A DNA stretch of 64,000 bases from Peronospora farinosa. Its lineage: Eukaryota; Oomycota; Peronosporomycetes; Peronosporales; Peronosporaceae. The translations under genes were made by a program, and so were the position numbers. The stretch is taken from the NCBI GenBank assembly GCA_947646735.1, contig CANTFK010000984.1, positions 122,590 to 186,589 of the forward strand. Reading direction: 5' to 3'. Positions within the stretch are counted from its first letter, which is position 1; every line of letters starts with the position of its first letter. Under the pieces are notes generated by a model. It was not told the origin of the DNA. It worked only from the letters and a program-made list of their open reading frames with translations, and did no database searches. Below, in pieces: positions 45,905 through 57,012 of the stretch.

Positions 45905-46860
45905 TAAACAGTGGCCAACTTTGACAAATGCGAACAAAGAGAATATCGATACTGGATGGCCAAATCGCGCTCCGACTCTCGATCTGCAACTTCGGTGCGA
46001 AGCCGACTCAGAGCTGCGTCGTTACGAATACTCGCACTCAGGTGACGATCATGAACAAGCTCTTGTGCGTGCAGCGTTTCCTGTAGGTGTTTCGCAGTTT
46101 GATGAGCCTGAGAGTGAGCTTACTTGTATTTAGACGCCTTATTTTTCGTTAGAAGAATTTATTGGCAGATTGCGCGTGGCGAGTACATCATTTGGAGTTT
46201 AAAGATTGTTTTCGGGTGGAGATCTGACCATAGGGGACGAAGCGACGAGAAAGATGTAGTGAGACGATGCACAGCTAGGCCAACACTGCATGATGGCTAA
46301 CGGTGCAGAGGACGATTTTGGCGAAGCGAAAGAATAAATTTTGCATCGTGAGATCGCGCATTTTTAGTAAAGTCCGTAATGAGCAAAATGGATGAATCGC
46401 GATCCAGCAGAAGGAAGTCTCGAGACGTTACAAATGGAAGGTACAACAGTTAATGGTGGTGCTCGCAGTTCTTTGTTGGATAAACTACGGACTAGAACTA
46501 CGCAACTGCGATCCCAGTATTTTTTTCGAATGGCGATTCACGTGAGCGCGATCGCTAAGATGGAGACTTAGTATGTTCAAGTATGTGGAACACGGTCTGG
46601 TGTATACTACTACATCACGCTGAAAGACTGGACTTAGGTGGCATGACATATCATGTAGATAAACCATTTCTCCTGATTCGGTGAAGTGGAAAGATGACAG
46701 TGCCAAGCCATGACCCGGCGGATCGCGATCCGATACTCACGATTAGTACCGCAGTCCGATACTATAATCGTATTAGATCCGATCGGGCAGCGATCCAGAT
46801 CGCGGTGATATTGGAGTAAACCACATGAAAAGATCTGATTTTTTACGAAAGAGTCATACG
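45905..46860. other. Unresolved retroelement sequence
   Basis: No gene is evident. GATCG-rich stretches near 46700-46830 recall the LTRs of elements A and B, so the left part of the element D LTR may begin here, but I cannot place its terminus. Confidence 0.35.
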
Positions 46861-47005
46861 TGGAAAAAGTACAGATAAACATAATCGTAGGTTTTGGAAT
46901 ATACTTGGTTAACATTAAACATATTTCAATTTACTTCAAAAATAACACGTGTCAGCTTCTCCTCCGAGTGGGGCTTCTTGGCCACCCGACGTCTCGAGAA
47001 ACCAC
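46860..47005 (+). repeat. Element D LTR, left portion (split by element E)
   Basis: This matches 28620-28750 of the element A LTR (AATCGTAGGTTTTGG, TTAACATTAAACA, ACACGTGTC). The match resumes at 54083 on the far side of element E. Confidence 0.65.
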
Positions 47006-47334
47006 TGTAATGGGGTGTACCGTTACACGATTCAATATAGTTAATTTTTACTATTACAGAAGTAGTTATATGCTACACTTAAGATAGCGAGTGTAGCTAT
47101 TCGTATCTCTATTTGAAGGTAAGTGAGAATCAGTCTCATTATGGGCCAATAGGAGACATATTTGTAGTTTAGTGGTTCTCATGCGTTTGGTAACCACTCG
47201 TACTTAGTATAACAACATTAATATATAAAATCGGAGCTGAAATTTGCCTTAGTACTCTAGTTCTGCGTGCTCCCTTACGCTTCCTCGTAAGACCTATAGT
47301 GTGTATAAGTAACGGAGCTCTAGACTCGCTACAC
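47006..47334 (+). repeat. Element E 5' LTR
   Basis: Begins TGTAATGGGGTGTACC and ends CTCGCTACA. It is followed by CC and a primer-site-like TGGTAGCACTTAGTAGTCC at 47337. Confidence 0.88.
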
Positions 47335-47479
47335 CTGGTAGCACTTAGTAGTCCTTCCAACAATTATGAGCGCTCCGTCAATACAGGGCGCTAGCGGGGG
47401 GAGGTTTTGTCACACGATGACTTCGAACATCTGATCTTCTTCTACTGGAAAGCTCTGCGTCGCCTAGCTGACTTGGCCG

Positions 47480-48440
47480 GAATTACTGCCATAGTTGCCA
47501 TGCTCAAAGATGAGCCTGAGATTCTCCAACGTGAAGTCATTTAAGACTTCGTCAGCCGCGAGCTCGCCGAATTTCGGCAGCAAGTTTCAACTCCCGCAGT
47601 TTTTACGGGGTCTAACGTCATTAAACTCGACCTTTGTGATTGAAAGCGGCGAGGCCCAAAGCGCCTCGGTTTCAATCGCTAGCTTTGTGAAGTGGACATC
47701 GCTGTCCTAGCCCACCAGCTAGCTACGGTAGTCACGCGTACCCACTTTATCCTGTCTAAGTTGACTGGAAAGGCAAAAGAATGGGCATTGGGAAAGCTTG
47801 TTGCCAATTCGGGATGTTTATCATACATGCAGGCCCTAAAAGACGACTTGCGCTTGGCGTTTGAGCCTCCGCAAGACGAACACCAATATCGCTCTGCATT
47901 CTTTGCTTTACGGCAGGGTAGTCTGTCAATGCTGGACTAATCCTACGTGCGCGACATCTGGCATCATTTATAGTCGCCGACCCTATCGACACGGTGACAC
48001 AAGTCCATGTGTTCGTGACCGGGATTAATGCTGGGCATCAGCGTTTGTTATTGAATGCGAAAGCCTCCCGCTTCTCTTGAAGAGGCGTTCAGCATTGCGC
48101 TGCGTAAAGACTTCAGTGTCTTGGCTTCGCAAGTGGATCACTCGCTTCCCCTACGCGCTACTCAAAAGCCTGAGCCAATGAAGCTCAATACAATCGAGCA
48201 CGCCCAGGTCATAGGCGTGCTTCTAGTCACAGTTCTCGGAAGCCTGCAACAGCGAAGAAACTGGTTTGCTTCAGCTGTCGTAAGTCTGGTCATCGCGCAG
48301 CCGTCTGCTGCGCGCCTGCACCAGTGCTCGCTGTCGCCGAGTCTGAAGTCTCCGTCTCCCTCGCTTGGCAGCCAAAAAACTGCGAGAACCAGTAGGCGCG
48401 GGGCGTCCTACTGGGCGAAGACGGAAGAGCGTGGCTAAGG
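47480..48440 (+). pseudogene. gag: Element E gag remnants
   Basis: Capsid-like frame at 47692-47940 (HFILSKLTGKAKEWALGKLV, then HQYRSAFFALRQG), continuing at 48055-48250 (PPASLEEAFSIALRKDFSV). Frames change several times. The zinc knuckle is only partly readable near 48260-48320. Confidence 0.75.
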
Positions 48441-48469
48441 TGGCGACACGTTCTCCTATCCCCGCTGTG

Positions 48470-48800
48470 CATTATGTACAGCTGAATGCCACCGCGTCCA
48501 GAAATGAATCGCGTTTGATTGTGCTCAGTGTTTACGTCGACGGTGCGTCGCGTCAACTTCGCGCTTTGCTGGACTCCGGCGCGATGAACAATTTTGTCCG
48601 CGCGGAAAGTCTGTCCGTCCTCCCCTCACGGTTGCGTGTCGTTGAGTCTCCTGGGGAGACGGTCGTTAAGTATGCAGACGGCAAGCCTCGCACGCACCGG
48701 AAACGTTCGGTGGTGTTCCCTTACCGATTCAATACTTTTACCAGTAGTGATGAATTTCAAATTATTGACTTTAGCGGATCGTTTGACTGAATCTTTGGGA
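48470..48800 (+). pseudogene. Element E protease remnant
   Basis: The frame contains VYVDGASRQLRALLDSGAMN, a retropepsin active-site DSGA, followed by the flap region. It is open for ~140 codons. Confidence 0.75.
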
Positions 48801-49822
48801 TGTCGTGGCTTGCACGGCATCGAACCGACATTGATTGGCTGAACCTCACGGTCTAGCCACGTGACGTCGATGTTAAAGCGGTCTCGAAGTCCTTGATTGC
48901 CCCACCAGTACGTGGCAGCATGTTGCCGTCGTGGATCCGATCCCACGACTCATCATACCCCGTAAGTGTGCGATGGCGCTTCGCGCGTGGTGTACAACGC
49001 CGCAATATGCTTCTCCTCAGTCGAAATGTGGTTCTTGAGCCAAGAATCTAACCCGCAGCAGTGGCTTCGGGTGTCGCACGGTCGAGCAGCGGCTCCCGCG
49101 CATGCAAATTCTCCCGATACCGTACCTAAGCAGGGGCTTTCGGTACGCCACGAGCGTGCAGTGGCACCCGTGTCCGTCCACGTTGAGGAAACCGCGCCGA
49201 GGGAGGGGCCTCTGGCGAGCACCGTGGAAGCAGTGATTTCCGTACGTCCGGTTGAGTATCCGGTTCGTGTTTCTGTGTGGCGACGACGCAGTCGGCGCCG
49301 TGCGCGTCTCCGCTCCGCTGTGCCGTCGATCCCTCCCACAACGGCTCCGCTTCTTGAACCATATGTACTGGTGTTGGTCCATCCAGCCTTCCGTTGCAAG
49401 TCGCGAGTCCGCCTCGCGAAGCGTCTAGAATTACGCAGCTCCCAGAGCTTCCTTGGGAAGAGATGCTGCCTGACTTGAAGGGGGATGAGATAGAACAACT
49501 ATGTTGAGTCGTTCAAGCTCTGGAACACCAAAACCATGAGCTCCCGAAAGGAATGAAACTTAATTCCGCTCGTGAGGAGCGATTTGATGCTCAATCGTGG
49601 GAAGAACTCGAGCGTCGAAGAGCCCTGTTCTCGCTCTCGCGCGCAAATTCTCTGATGTCTTTCCTGACACCATTCCAGCAGTTCTTCTCGCTGACAGAGG
49701 TGTGAGACAGAGACAGATCGCGTTTCTGGATCGAAGTACTGCGTGACACGTCAGTGGCCGTTGCCAAGTGAACAGGTTGAAGCGATTGACGCCTTTTTTG
49801 AAGGGGTCGTCAGGCTGGCCAT

Positions 49823-50920
49823 GTGAGCGAGAGCACAATACCACACTCGAGTCCCACCTTCTGCGTCAAGAAGGTTACAGGTGAATGGCGCATTTTTTAC
49901 ACTTTTAACAAAATGAACGACGCGAGAATCCCGGCGCAGACACCAATTCCACGAAAAGACACGGTTTTGGATACCATGTCTGGAAGCACGATTTTCTCGT
50001 CCTTAGACCTGACGAACGGCTTTTTCCAAATCCTGATACGTCCTGATGATTTTTCGCTCACCGCAGTCAGCACGCCTAGCGGTATGTTGTGGGAGTGGCT
50101 TGTGATGCCGCAGGGGCCCAAAAATGCCCCTGCTACTTTAACCGTATGTTCTTCGCCCATTTCGCGATCTCGCGCCGAGCTACTTTGACAATATCATTGC
50201 TCACAGTCGCGCCACTGAGAGAGCTATAGACCAAGATGTGTATCTAGGCCACCTACGTTAGGTGGCGATGCGCGAAAACAAAAAATACGCGAAACTAAAA
50301 GAAAATTTGTGCCCCTGAGATTCCTATGATGGGCAGCTATGTTAGCGCACAAGGTGTTCACGCTGATCCAGAAAAAGCTACCGCGCTTTGTTCTTGGCCA
50401 GTCCCAAAGGACCAGAAGCACTTCCGTAAATGGTTGGGCTTGGCCGACTACTTTCATCAAAACGTGAAGGACTTCGCGTCCGTAAATTACCCGCTGTCAC
50501 AACTGCTGACGAAGGACGCCATATGGGTATGGTGTCAGAAAAACCAGTCTTCATTTGACGATATCAAACGAGACTCTCGACAGAGCCAATATTCGCGCTA
50601 CTTAATCATGACACCCCATTTCATGTTTTCTGCGATGCGAGTGACTTCGCCATAGGATGTGCGTTAATGCAGCATGATGAAAATGGTAACGAGCGTGTAA
50701 TGAGTTACCAATCTCGGCAGTTAAAACCTGCGAGCGCAATTACCCAATTCAAGAAAAGGAGGTGCTAGCAATGCGTTACGCACTCGTAAAATTTCGCGTG
50801 TATATGATTGGAGAACAGACAATCATCATCTACACCGATCATGCGTTCTTAAGGCCCGCGATTGAGAGCCCGCATCTCAGCCAGCGCATGTCGCGCTAGT
50901 TGTCATTTTTCGCCAATTAC
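49823..50920 (+). pseudogene. pol: Element E reverse transcriptase and RNase H remnants
   Basis: RT blocks: SGSTIFSSLDLTNGFFQILI and EWLVMPQGPKNAPAT (49960-50150). The YxDD region is degenerate (FDNIIAHS). RNase H blocks: FHVFCDASDFAIGCALMQHD (about 50620-50680) and, later, a tyrosine/aspartate loop. Many stops are present. Confidence 0.8.
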
Positions 50921-51016
50921 AACTTTGTGGTACATTAAAATCCTGGATTAACAAACATTATCGCGAATGCCTTATCGCAGAGACGAGACTATGATATCCG
51001 CGGCGATACACTGGCT

Positions 51017-52080
51017 GTGGCCTCGACGGACGCCGATGAAGACGACTGCATCGCGTGTGTGACGCTTGGAATTAATAACATGGCTGTGTCCTCGATCAAC
51101 CCTTTGCGTGATGACATCGCAGAGGCGTATTTACGTGATATGTTTTACTCACCGATCGTCCGCTACTGTAGCGACCCCTCTAACGAAGCATTGCGCTCAC
51201 TCTCAGCTTCCACTCGTGCCCAAATTACGCGTTACTCTTTCGAAGGCAAGTTGCTCATGTATCAAATTGATCAATTTGACACTCCTCGTATCGTCGTCCT
51301 ACTAGACGACAATCTTCGTGCCCGTGTTCTCCACGATCACCACGATAGCGCCAACGGGTCGCGAAAAGACGTATCTCGCGCTGTCTCGGAACGTCTATTG
51401 GCCCCATGGGTCCGCAAGTGGGTTTGGTCCTGTTAGGTGTGCCAGCGTGTGAAGCCGGCCCCGTCGACACAGGCTCCGCTTTGCTCTTTCCGATAGCCAC
51501 GAGCCTTTAAAAATTCCGTGAGTATGAAATTCGTCTTTGGATTCCCAGCCGATACGCAGGGGAGCACAGACATCCTAGTCATCGTGGACAGGTTTATTAA
51601 GATGGCGCATCTTTCACCTGTCGCTGCTTCCATCACGGCCGAGGACACCGCGGCTCTCTTCGTAGACATGGTCTTCAAACATCATGGAATGCCCGCCACA
51701 ATTTTATCCGACTGCGATCCTCGATTCACAGCCACATTTTAGTCTCGCTTGTTCTAGATTCTCGGCACTCGTCTGATGATGTCTACCACCGCGCATCCTG
51801 AAACGGATGGACAGACCGAGCGTGTCAATCGCGTGTTGGAAGACGTTATGCGCAGTTATGCCTTATCTTTTGCGTCATGGAGCGAGTTACTCCCCATGAC
51901 TGAGTTCGCGTTGAACAACGCTGTTCACGCTTTGACTGGTTTAACTTTCTTTTTCGTGGATACTGCCCATCATACGCGCGTTCCGGCTCTTCTTGGTTTG
52001 GACGATTCTTCTACTCTTGTTGGGGGAGGGGCACCGGATGTCTCGGTGCCACCAACGTCCTCAAGAAAGACATTACCCGA
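51017..52080 (+). pseudogene. Element E integrase remnant
   Basis: Zinc-binding part at 51270-51450; catalytic core at 51518-51960 with DILVIVDRFIKMAHL (Asp), ILSDCDPRFTATF (Asp) and HPETDGQTERVNRVLEDV (Glu). A TAG at 51740-51742 and other breaks separate the blocks. Confidence 0.83.
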
Positions 52081-52317
52081 CTCGATACATGCGGTACAAA
52101 TGCGTTCCAAGTCACAGAATATTTCTCCTCCGGATAGCGTAGCTCAGTCTCCATCTGGAGTCCGTCTGTCGGACTCTACTTTGATCAAAAAATTTGTGAT
52201 ACATCGTCAATCGGTCGCGCGTTTTGTACGCGACGCCATTGCCGCTGCGGTCGTTAAGCAGAAGGCGTCCGTAGACCAGCGCGGACGCAATAACTTTATA
52301 AAGCTCAGGGTTGATAT

Positions 52318-52980
52318 TTGGTTTTACTTTCGACGACAAGCATACCCGACGCGTCAATGACAATTATTGGCACACCGAAACTAGCACCACGGTATATTGG
52401 TTCATTTAAAGTAAATAAGGTGAGCGGGGATTCCTACAAACTGGACATCCTTTTGTCGATGCGTCTACACCCTACTTTCTACATCGGTAGTCTCAAGCAT
52501 TACTGGTCGGCGGTCCTCCCGTCGACGAATGATCCGACGCAGGTGCATAAAGCGGTCCCCAATAACGCGGAGGTCTTGGCGGATCGGGCTGGCGCAGCCC
52601 GCGCAACTCCGCGTCACCGTCGAAGAGCAGCAATAGACTGCTCCAACGCCTCACGCTGCCTTTCAGCGCGACGATCCACCACCGCTGGTTGACAGCGCTG
52701 GAAATCGACGTTGGATTGTAGAAAAAATCTTGGAAAATCGTGACCCGCCTCAGACAGTTCATGGCGCCGCCCGCGCTCAGACAAACCTCCTTCTGATAAC
52801 GCGATATTATCGCTTTCGCTGGCTCGGTTGTTCCCCGAATGGAAATACGTGGGAACCTCGCGCAACACTTCTCGCGGATCTTCCGGATATCGTGAGCGAC
52901 TACGACCGAGAGGTGAGCGGGATCGCGAGTGCCATGCATCTCGCGATATTAGAGCACTCCCTGATCGAAAGCGCCGCGTA
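52318..52980 (+). pseudogene. Element E integrase C-terminus and chromodomain
   Basis: LAPRYIGSFKVNKVSGDSYK and HPTFYIGSLKHY (52390-52500) are the end of integrase. A chromodomain follows at about 52715-52910 (YYRFRWLGCSPNGNTWEPRA). A frame change lies between them. Confidence 0.75.
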
Positions 52981-53116
52981 GGTCGCGATGTTGGAACCTC
53001 AACTGTTCGAGAACAAATTCTTGGGGTCAGTGCAGAGTCTTGACGCACACCACGTTCATACGAGTCCACCCATGCGCTCGTATGTGTTCATCACGCACTA
53101 GCTCATATCTTTCAAT

Positions 53117-53610
53117 CTACGTGCGCTCCTCCTCGGAAATTGGGCAATCTCCAAGAATGGACATCCACTGAGCGTGGTTTGGCCGGGCTACACCATAGCG
53201 CTCACAATGATGACAACGTTCTAGCCAGTGTACAAAGCAAGAAAGACGGTTCGCGGCCCAAGAAAACTCACACACCCGCTCGCGTGTCTCCGCAAGACCA
53301 TAACGACGACGTTGCTCTTCGCGTATCGGTATGAGTTCGGCGAAAGACGTCTCGGTGTTCCACCGACGGACGAATGCGGTCCAAGACTCGTCCAGCGAAG
53401 CTTGTCTTACGGCATAAGTAGCCGAGGTCGGTTTCCCCGAGTACGTCTCCATCGTCGACACATCTCGCGCATCTCTTCATCGCCACGCGAACGTTCGATT
53501 TCGCTGCAGTCGTACTGCTCCCAGACGCGAAGACTCTCCGCATATGTTCGCGGATGGTTAGGCACCGCCACGTTGGACGGTACCGGGAGTTTCTCGCCGT
53601 TGTTTCTCAT
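53117..53610 (-). other. Possible antisense ORF in element E
   Basis: On the minus strand two overlapping frames (53610-53407 and 53461-53117) form a protein-like stretch of about 160 residues between the chromodomain and the 3' LTR. It contains an Arg/Trp-rich part (AFVRRWNTETSF) and a Cys/His cluster (CFVHWLERCHHCERYG). I do not recognise it. Antisense ORFs at this place are known from plant gypsy elements. Confidence 0.4.
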
Positions 53611-53754
53611 TGACGTGTTGGAAAGGTTCCAGTGGTGTTGTTTGAGGCCATGATTGTCTGCGAACGCCTGATGATGCCGTGGTTTGACTGAGTCGGATTC
53701 TTCTCAGTTTTTTGTCGCACCCAAGAGTGTGTGCTATTTTGTGTGGGAAGGTGG

Positions 53755-54082
53755 TGTAATGGGCTGTACCTTTACACGATTCAATATAGTTAATTTTTAC
53801 TATTACAGAAGTAGTTATATGCTACACTTGAGATAGCGAGTGTAGCTATTCGTATCTCTATTTGAAGGTAAGTGAGAATCAGTCTCATTATGGGCCAATA
53901 GGAGACATATTTGTAGTTGAGTGGTTCTCATGCGTTTGGTAACCACTCGTACTTAGTATAACAACATTAATATATAAAATCGGAGCTGAAATTTGCCTTA
54001 GTACTCTAGTTCTGCGTGCTCCCTTACGCTTCCTCGTAAGACCTATAGTGTGTATAAGTAACGGAGCTCTAGACCCGTTACA
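53755..54082 (+). repeat. Element E 3' LTR
   Basis: Direct repeat of 47006-47334, beginning TGTAATGGGCTGTACC and ending CCCGTTACA, followed by a run of C. Confidence 0.88.
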
Positions 54083-54541
54083 CCCCCCCCCCTCGCAAGT
54101 GTACGCCCTGGATTGTCTGGCTAGATGCCTCAAGGACTCCCAAGACACCTCCAAGCTTCGGTTGGACGCAGAGGACTTAGAAGTCTCTGACAAGATCGCG
54201 AGACGGCTCAAAGTGGTCTAAAGGCAAGCAGATCAAGTATCAATCAATTAAATAAGGCTATCTCAAGGGATATCAGGGCGACCAAAACAGAACACTCTTA
54301 AGAACAATTGCGATCGTGTGAGAAATTCCACTCGATCGCCCCCCAACCTATCCCTAACACAATAAAGTCCAACATCGACTCAAGTCTACCTAAAAAAGAG
54401 CAACTCGCCCAACCGACGGGTACACGAGGTGAGGAAGGCATTATACACGTAATTGAGGTACCTCCTCCGTTAGTCGGTCGTTCGGGCGCCAGTGGAGAGT
54501 TGGAGTCGCATCATCAATTTTGAGAATTACACTCCACCCCA
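54083..54541 (+). repeat. Element D LTR, right portion
   Basis: Continues the match to the element A LTR (28750-29222): TACGCCCTGGATTGT, CAACATCGACTCAAGTC, the GAGGTACCTC palindrome (54455-54464), CGGGCGCCAGTGGAGAGTTG and the ACTCCACC end. The following bases do not match the primer site of the other copies. Confidence 0.75.
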
Positions 54542-54612
54542 ACTGTCTCGCACGGTTGATCCTCCTACGAACAATTCTTCTAGATCGCGGACTTTGCTTC
54601 ATCCCACTCGAA

Positions 54613-56630
54613 AAAAATTCTCGCTAGTAATGGATCGCCATATATTAGTGCGCTATAATCTGTTGGAACGTGAAGTGCAATCCTTCCAGGAATTAGCACC
54701 TCCTCTGTCCAAGTTCGTCTTAGATCGCTACAAGCGGCTTCAGGAACGTTACGACACTGCGATCCAGAAGGCTCAAGATTTGAGGATGAAGTGGGCCTAC
54801 GAGCGGATCAATCTCAAGAGATTTCAAGTTTGAAAACCGATCTACTACAGCGAACCAACATGCTCAGGAGAGACAACGACGATAAATGGATGTGGTTAAA
54901 CAATCCTTGAAGGATCAGTTCCAAACTCCAGCTAGCTTCTCTTTAGGATCGTTTAGATAAACTGCTAGCCACTCATGATGATCTTTTGAACGAGAGTATT
55001 CGCAAAGATGTATATTTGGATCAGCTACGGGGGGAAATCTTGGATCGGGAAGTGGAACTCGATCAGGCCGTCCACGATCGGGATGCGCTTCGATCCCACT
55101 TAGCCAAGCTAGCATCTGGATCACTTCCAATTATCCAAGATGACCTCCTGCACCAGATAGCTCGACGTCCCGGAAACGCAAACGGTCTTCGTCCCCATCA
55201 GCGGTCGAAATTCCACCCAAACGTCCTCGAGCCGTAGGCTCTTCTTCTTCGGGACCGCCTGCCTCCATCCAAGGGAAAATTCTATCGATCCGGAAAAATG
55301 CCCCAGCACGATCTGCTACGTCAGCTAGTTCAACTGCTCCAGCCTGATCTGTCGGATCTAGAAGACGTGATTTGGATGCTTCCAAAGCTCAAGCGAACCC
55401 ACGGAAAAAATCTGCCACCCTTCGAATCGAAAGGTAAGAAGAAAATTTCCACACCTTCGAAAGGGAAAGGAAAGAAATCAATTTCTACGCCCCCTTCCTT
55501 CGCGTCGGATGACGACGAAGAATTTTTCTATTCTGGAGATTCCTTGCTTGCAGCTCTATCTGGATCGTGTTCTTCCTCTAGGCGTCGTGGCTCGGCAACT
55601 GGAATTTTCCCGCACGTTGGATCACCTGGTTCCCCGATCAATGTCGACACCTCAAGTTCCACGTCTGAGTCATTCATAGCGTCGCCTGCTCCATCCGCCT
55701 CAACTAAAATTTCGAAAGTGGATCTCTTTGGCGAACCCTCTAGTGATTTCGAGGGTGGTGTCAGCTTCACCAGCAAATCCCGTGAGAAGATCAACATTTT
55801 GATTTTGCAACACGAGTACGCCGATCTAACAGCTACTCAGAAGCCGCGAAATCAATGGATCCCTGGATACCGCAAACGAATTCCTCGATCGTCAGCTCAG
55901 GTTGCGCCATGGTCAGCCCGAAGAATTAGCTCTACCTGCGTGGCCGAGTTGGAAGTAGAATTTTTGTACAAGCATTTTTTCACGCCCAAAAGATACCCTT
56001 TATTCATGCTGACTACATCCAAGATACCACCACCTGATTAGCTATGGACACCCAGGCTGGTCACTTCGGCGCAAATTGTAGCACTTTATTCTCAGGAACC
56101 GTGGAAATCTCTTGATACCTTGGTCACCCCAGTTTCATCTCCGATGACTGGGTAGTTTGACAAGTTAAAAGTCCATTATCTTATTTTTGAAGATCGACAC
56201 CGTCAGGCGCTTTGGGAATTGACTCATCCGTTGTATCTTTTGAAGGAGCAAGGATAAAGCGATCCAGAATTGGCGAAGTTTTACAGGGAGCGTAAACAGC
56301 GTCGACCACGATCTGGGCCACGTTGGATTAAAGTGCTTCGATTCGTTCTTCGGGGAATAATCATGGGGCATTGCGATCTGGAAATCCTATTGGACCCTTT
56401 TTTCTCCATTTCCCTTAGCCCTCTGATATACCAGTGTGGTATCCCGGTTTGAATTGTAAGCAGAAAAACATCTCCAACCTGATTACTGCACTGTCGTTAC
56501 TGGATTCTGCGGAGCCTTGGCGGAACCAATATCGATCTTCAATCGCGGATCACCCCGGATCATCCCTCGCTCGTTTATCCAGTAAATTTTACCCCCAAAT
56601 AGTTTTCGTGATCCGATAACACTTCTTGAT
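54613..56630 (+). pseudogene. Element D unrecognised ORF: coiled coil plus Ser-rich protein
   Basis: Downstream of the D LTR there is no gag/pol match. Instead frames at 54613-54833, 54986-55237, 55298-56041 and 56190-56590 form one protein-like sequence broken by shifts, roughly 600 residues. It starts with a coiled coil (LLEREVQSFQELAPPL, LDREVELDQAVHDRDALRSH), has a basic nuclear-localisation-like part, a Ser/Lys-rich middle (SKGKGKKSISTPPSF, DDDEEFFYSGDS) and a C-terminal part with Trp and Arg (YRERKQRRPRSGPRWIKVLR). I cannot assign a family. It may be the only ORF of a non-autonomous LTR element. Confidence 0.5.
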
Positions 56631-56694
56631 CGTTCAATACAATTTCATTTTGTTTCTCCAATTCGTTAATCTTCTCCAAAAATGTCTTCTTTTG

Positions 56695-57012
56695 TTAGTC
56701 CTTTTCAGCCGCGATCCAGTCTTTACTTGAGTCTGTTCCACTGATGTCTAAACTAACGGCACAGTCACCCACCAGTTCTCTCACTCGGAACGGCCCATGC
56801 CATAGATGTGTCAGCTTTCGAGCATACCCCTCCTTGACCCGGTCCAAGTATAACCATACTTGGGACTCTACCTCAATATTGCCATCAATTACCTCCTCAT
56901 TGTGGGCCTGGGCTCGACTTTCCATCGCCGATCGTAATAGTTGGGTGACCTGTTCTCTCGCTCGACGATACTGACGTTGCACGCTATATCGCCATCGACG
57001 GGGCTCACATTC
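56695..57012 (-). pseudogene. Element C integrase C-terminus (GPY/F)
   Basis: Contains PRRWRYSVQRQYRRAREQ, then VESQVWLYLDRVKEGYARKL and HLWHGPFRV, matching element B 33540-33760. Left of it (56610-56695) a short coiled-coil-like frame follows. Confidence 0.82.

Larger units (their letters stand above)
47006..54082 (+). mobile_element. Element E: old Ty3/gypsy retrotransposon nested in the element D LTR
   Basis: Flanked by 329-bp (47006-47334) and 328-bp (53755-54082) LTRs with TGTAA...TTACA-type ends, about 97-98% alike. Inside, in order, are gag, protease, RT, RNase H, integrase and chromodomain, all interrupted by many stops. Flanking sequence on the two sides aligns to consecutive parts of the element A LTR, so E was inserted into a related LTR (element D). 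A target duplication is not clear because the right flank is a C-run. Confidence 0.88.

Noticed and set aside
48953..49498. Long frames on both strands between protease and RT of element E
   Set aside because: The region is Arg/Pro/Val-rich and GC-rich, so long frames arise on both strands. No known domain; probably linker sequence.
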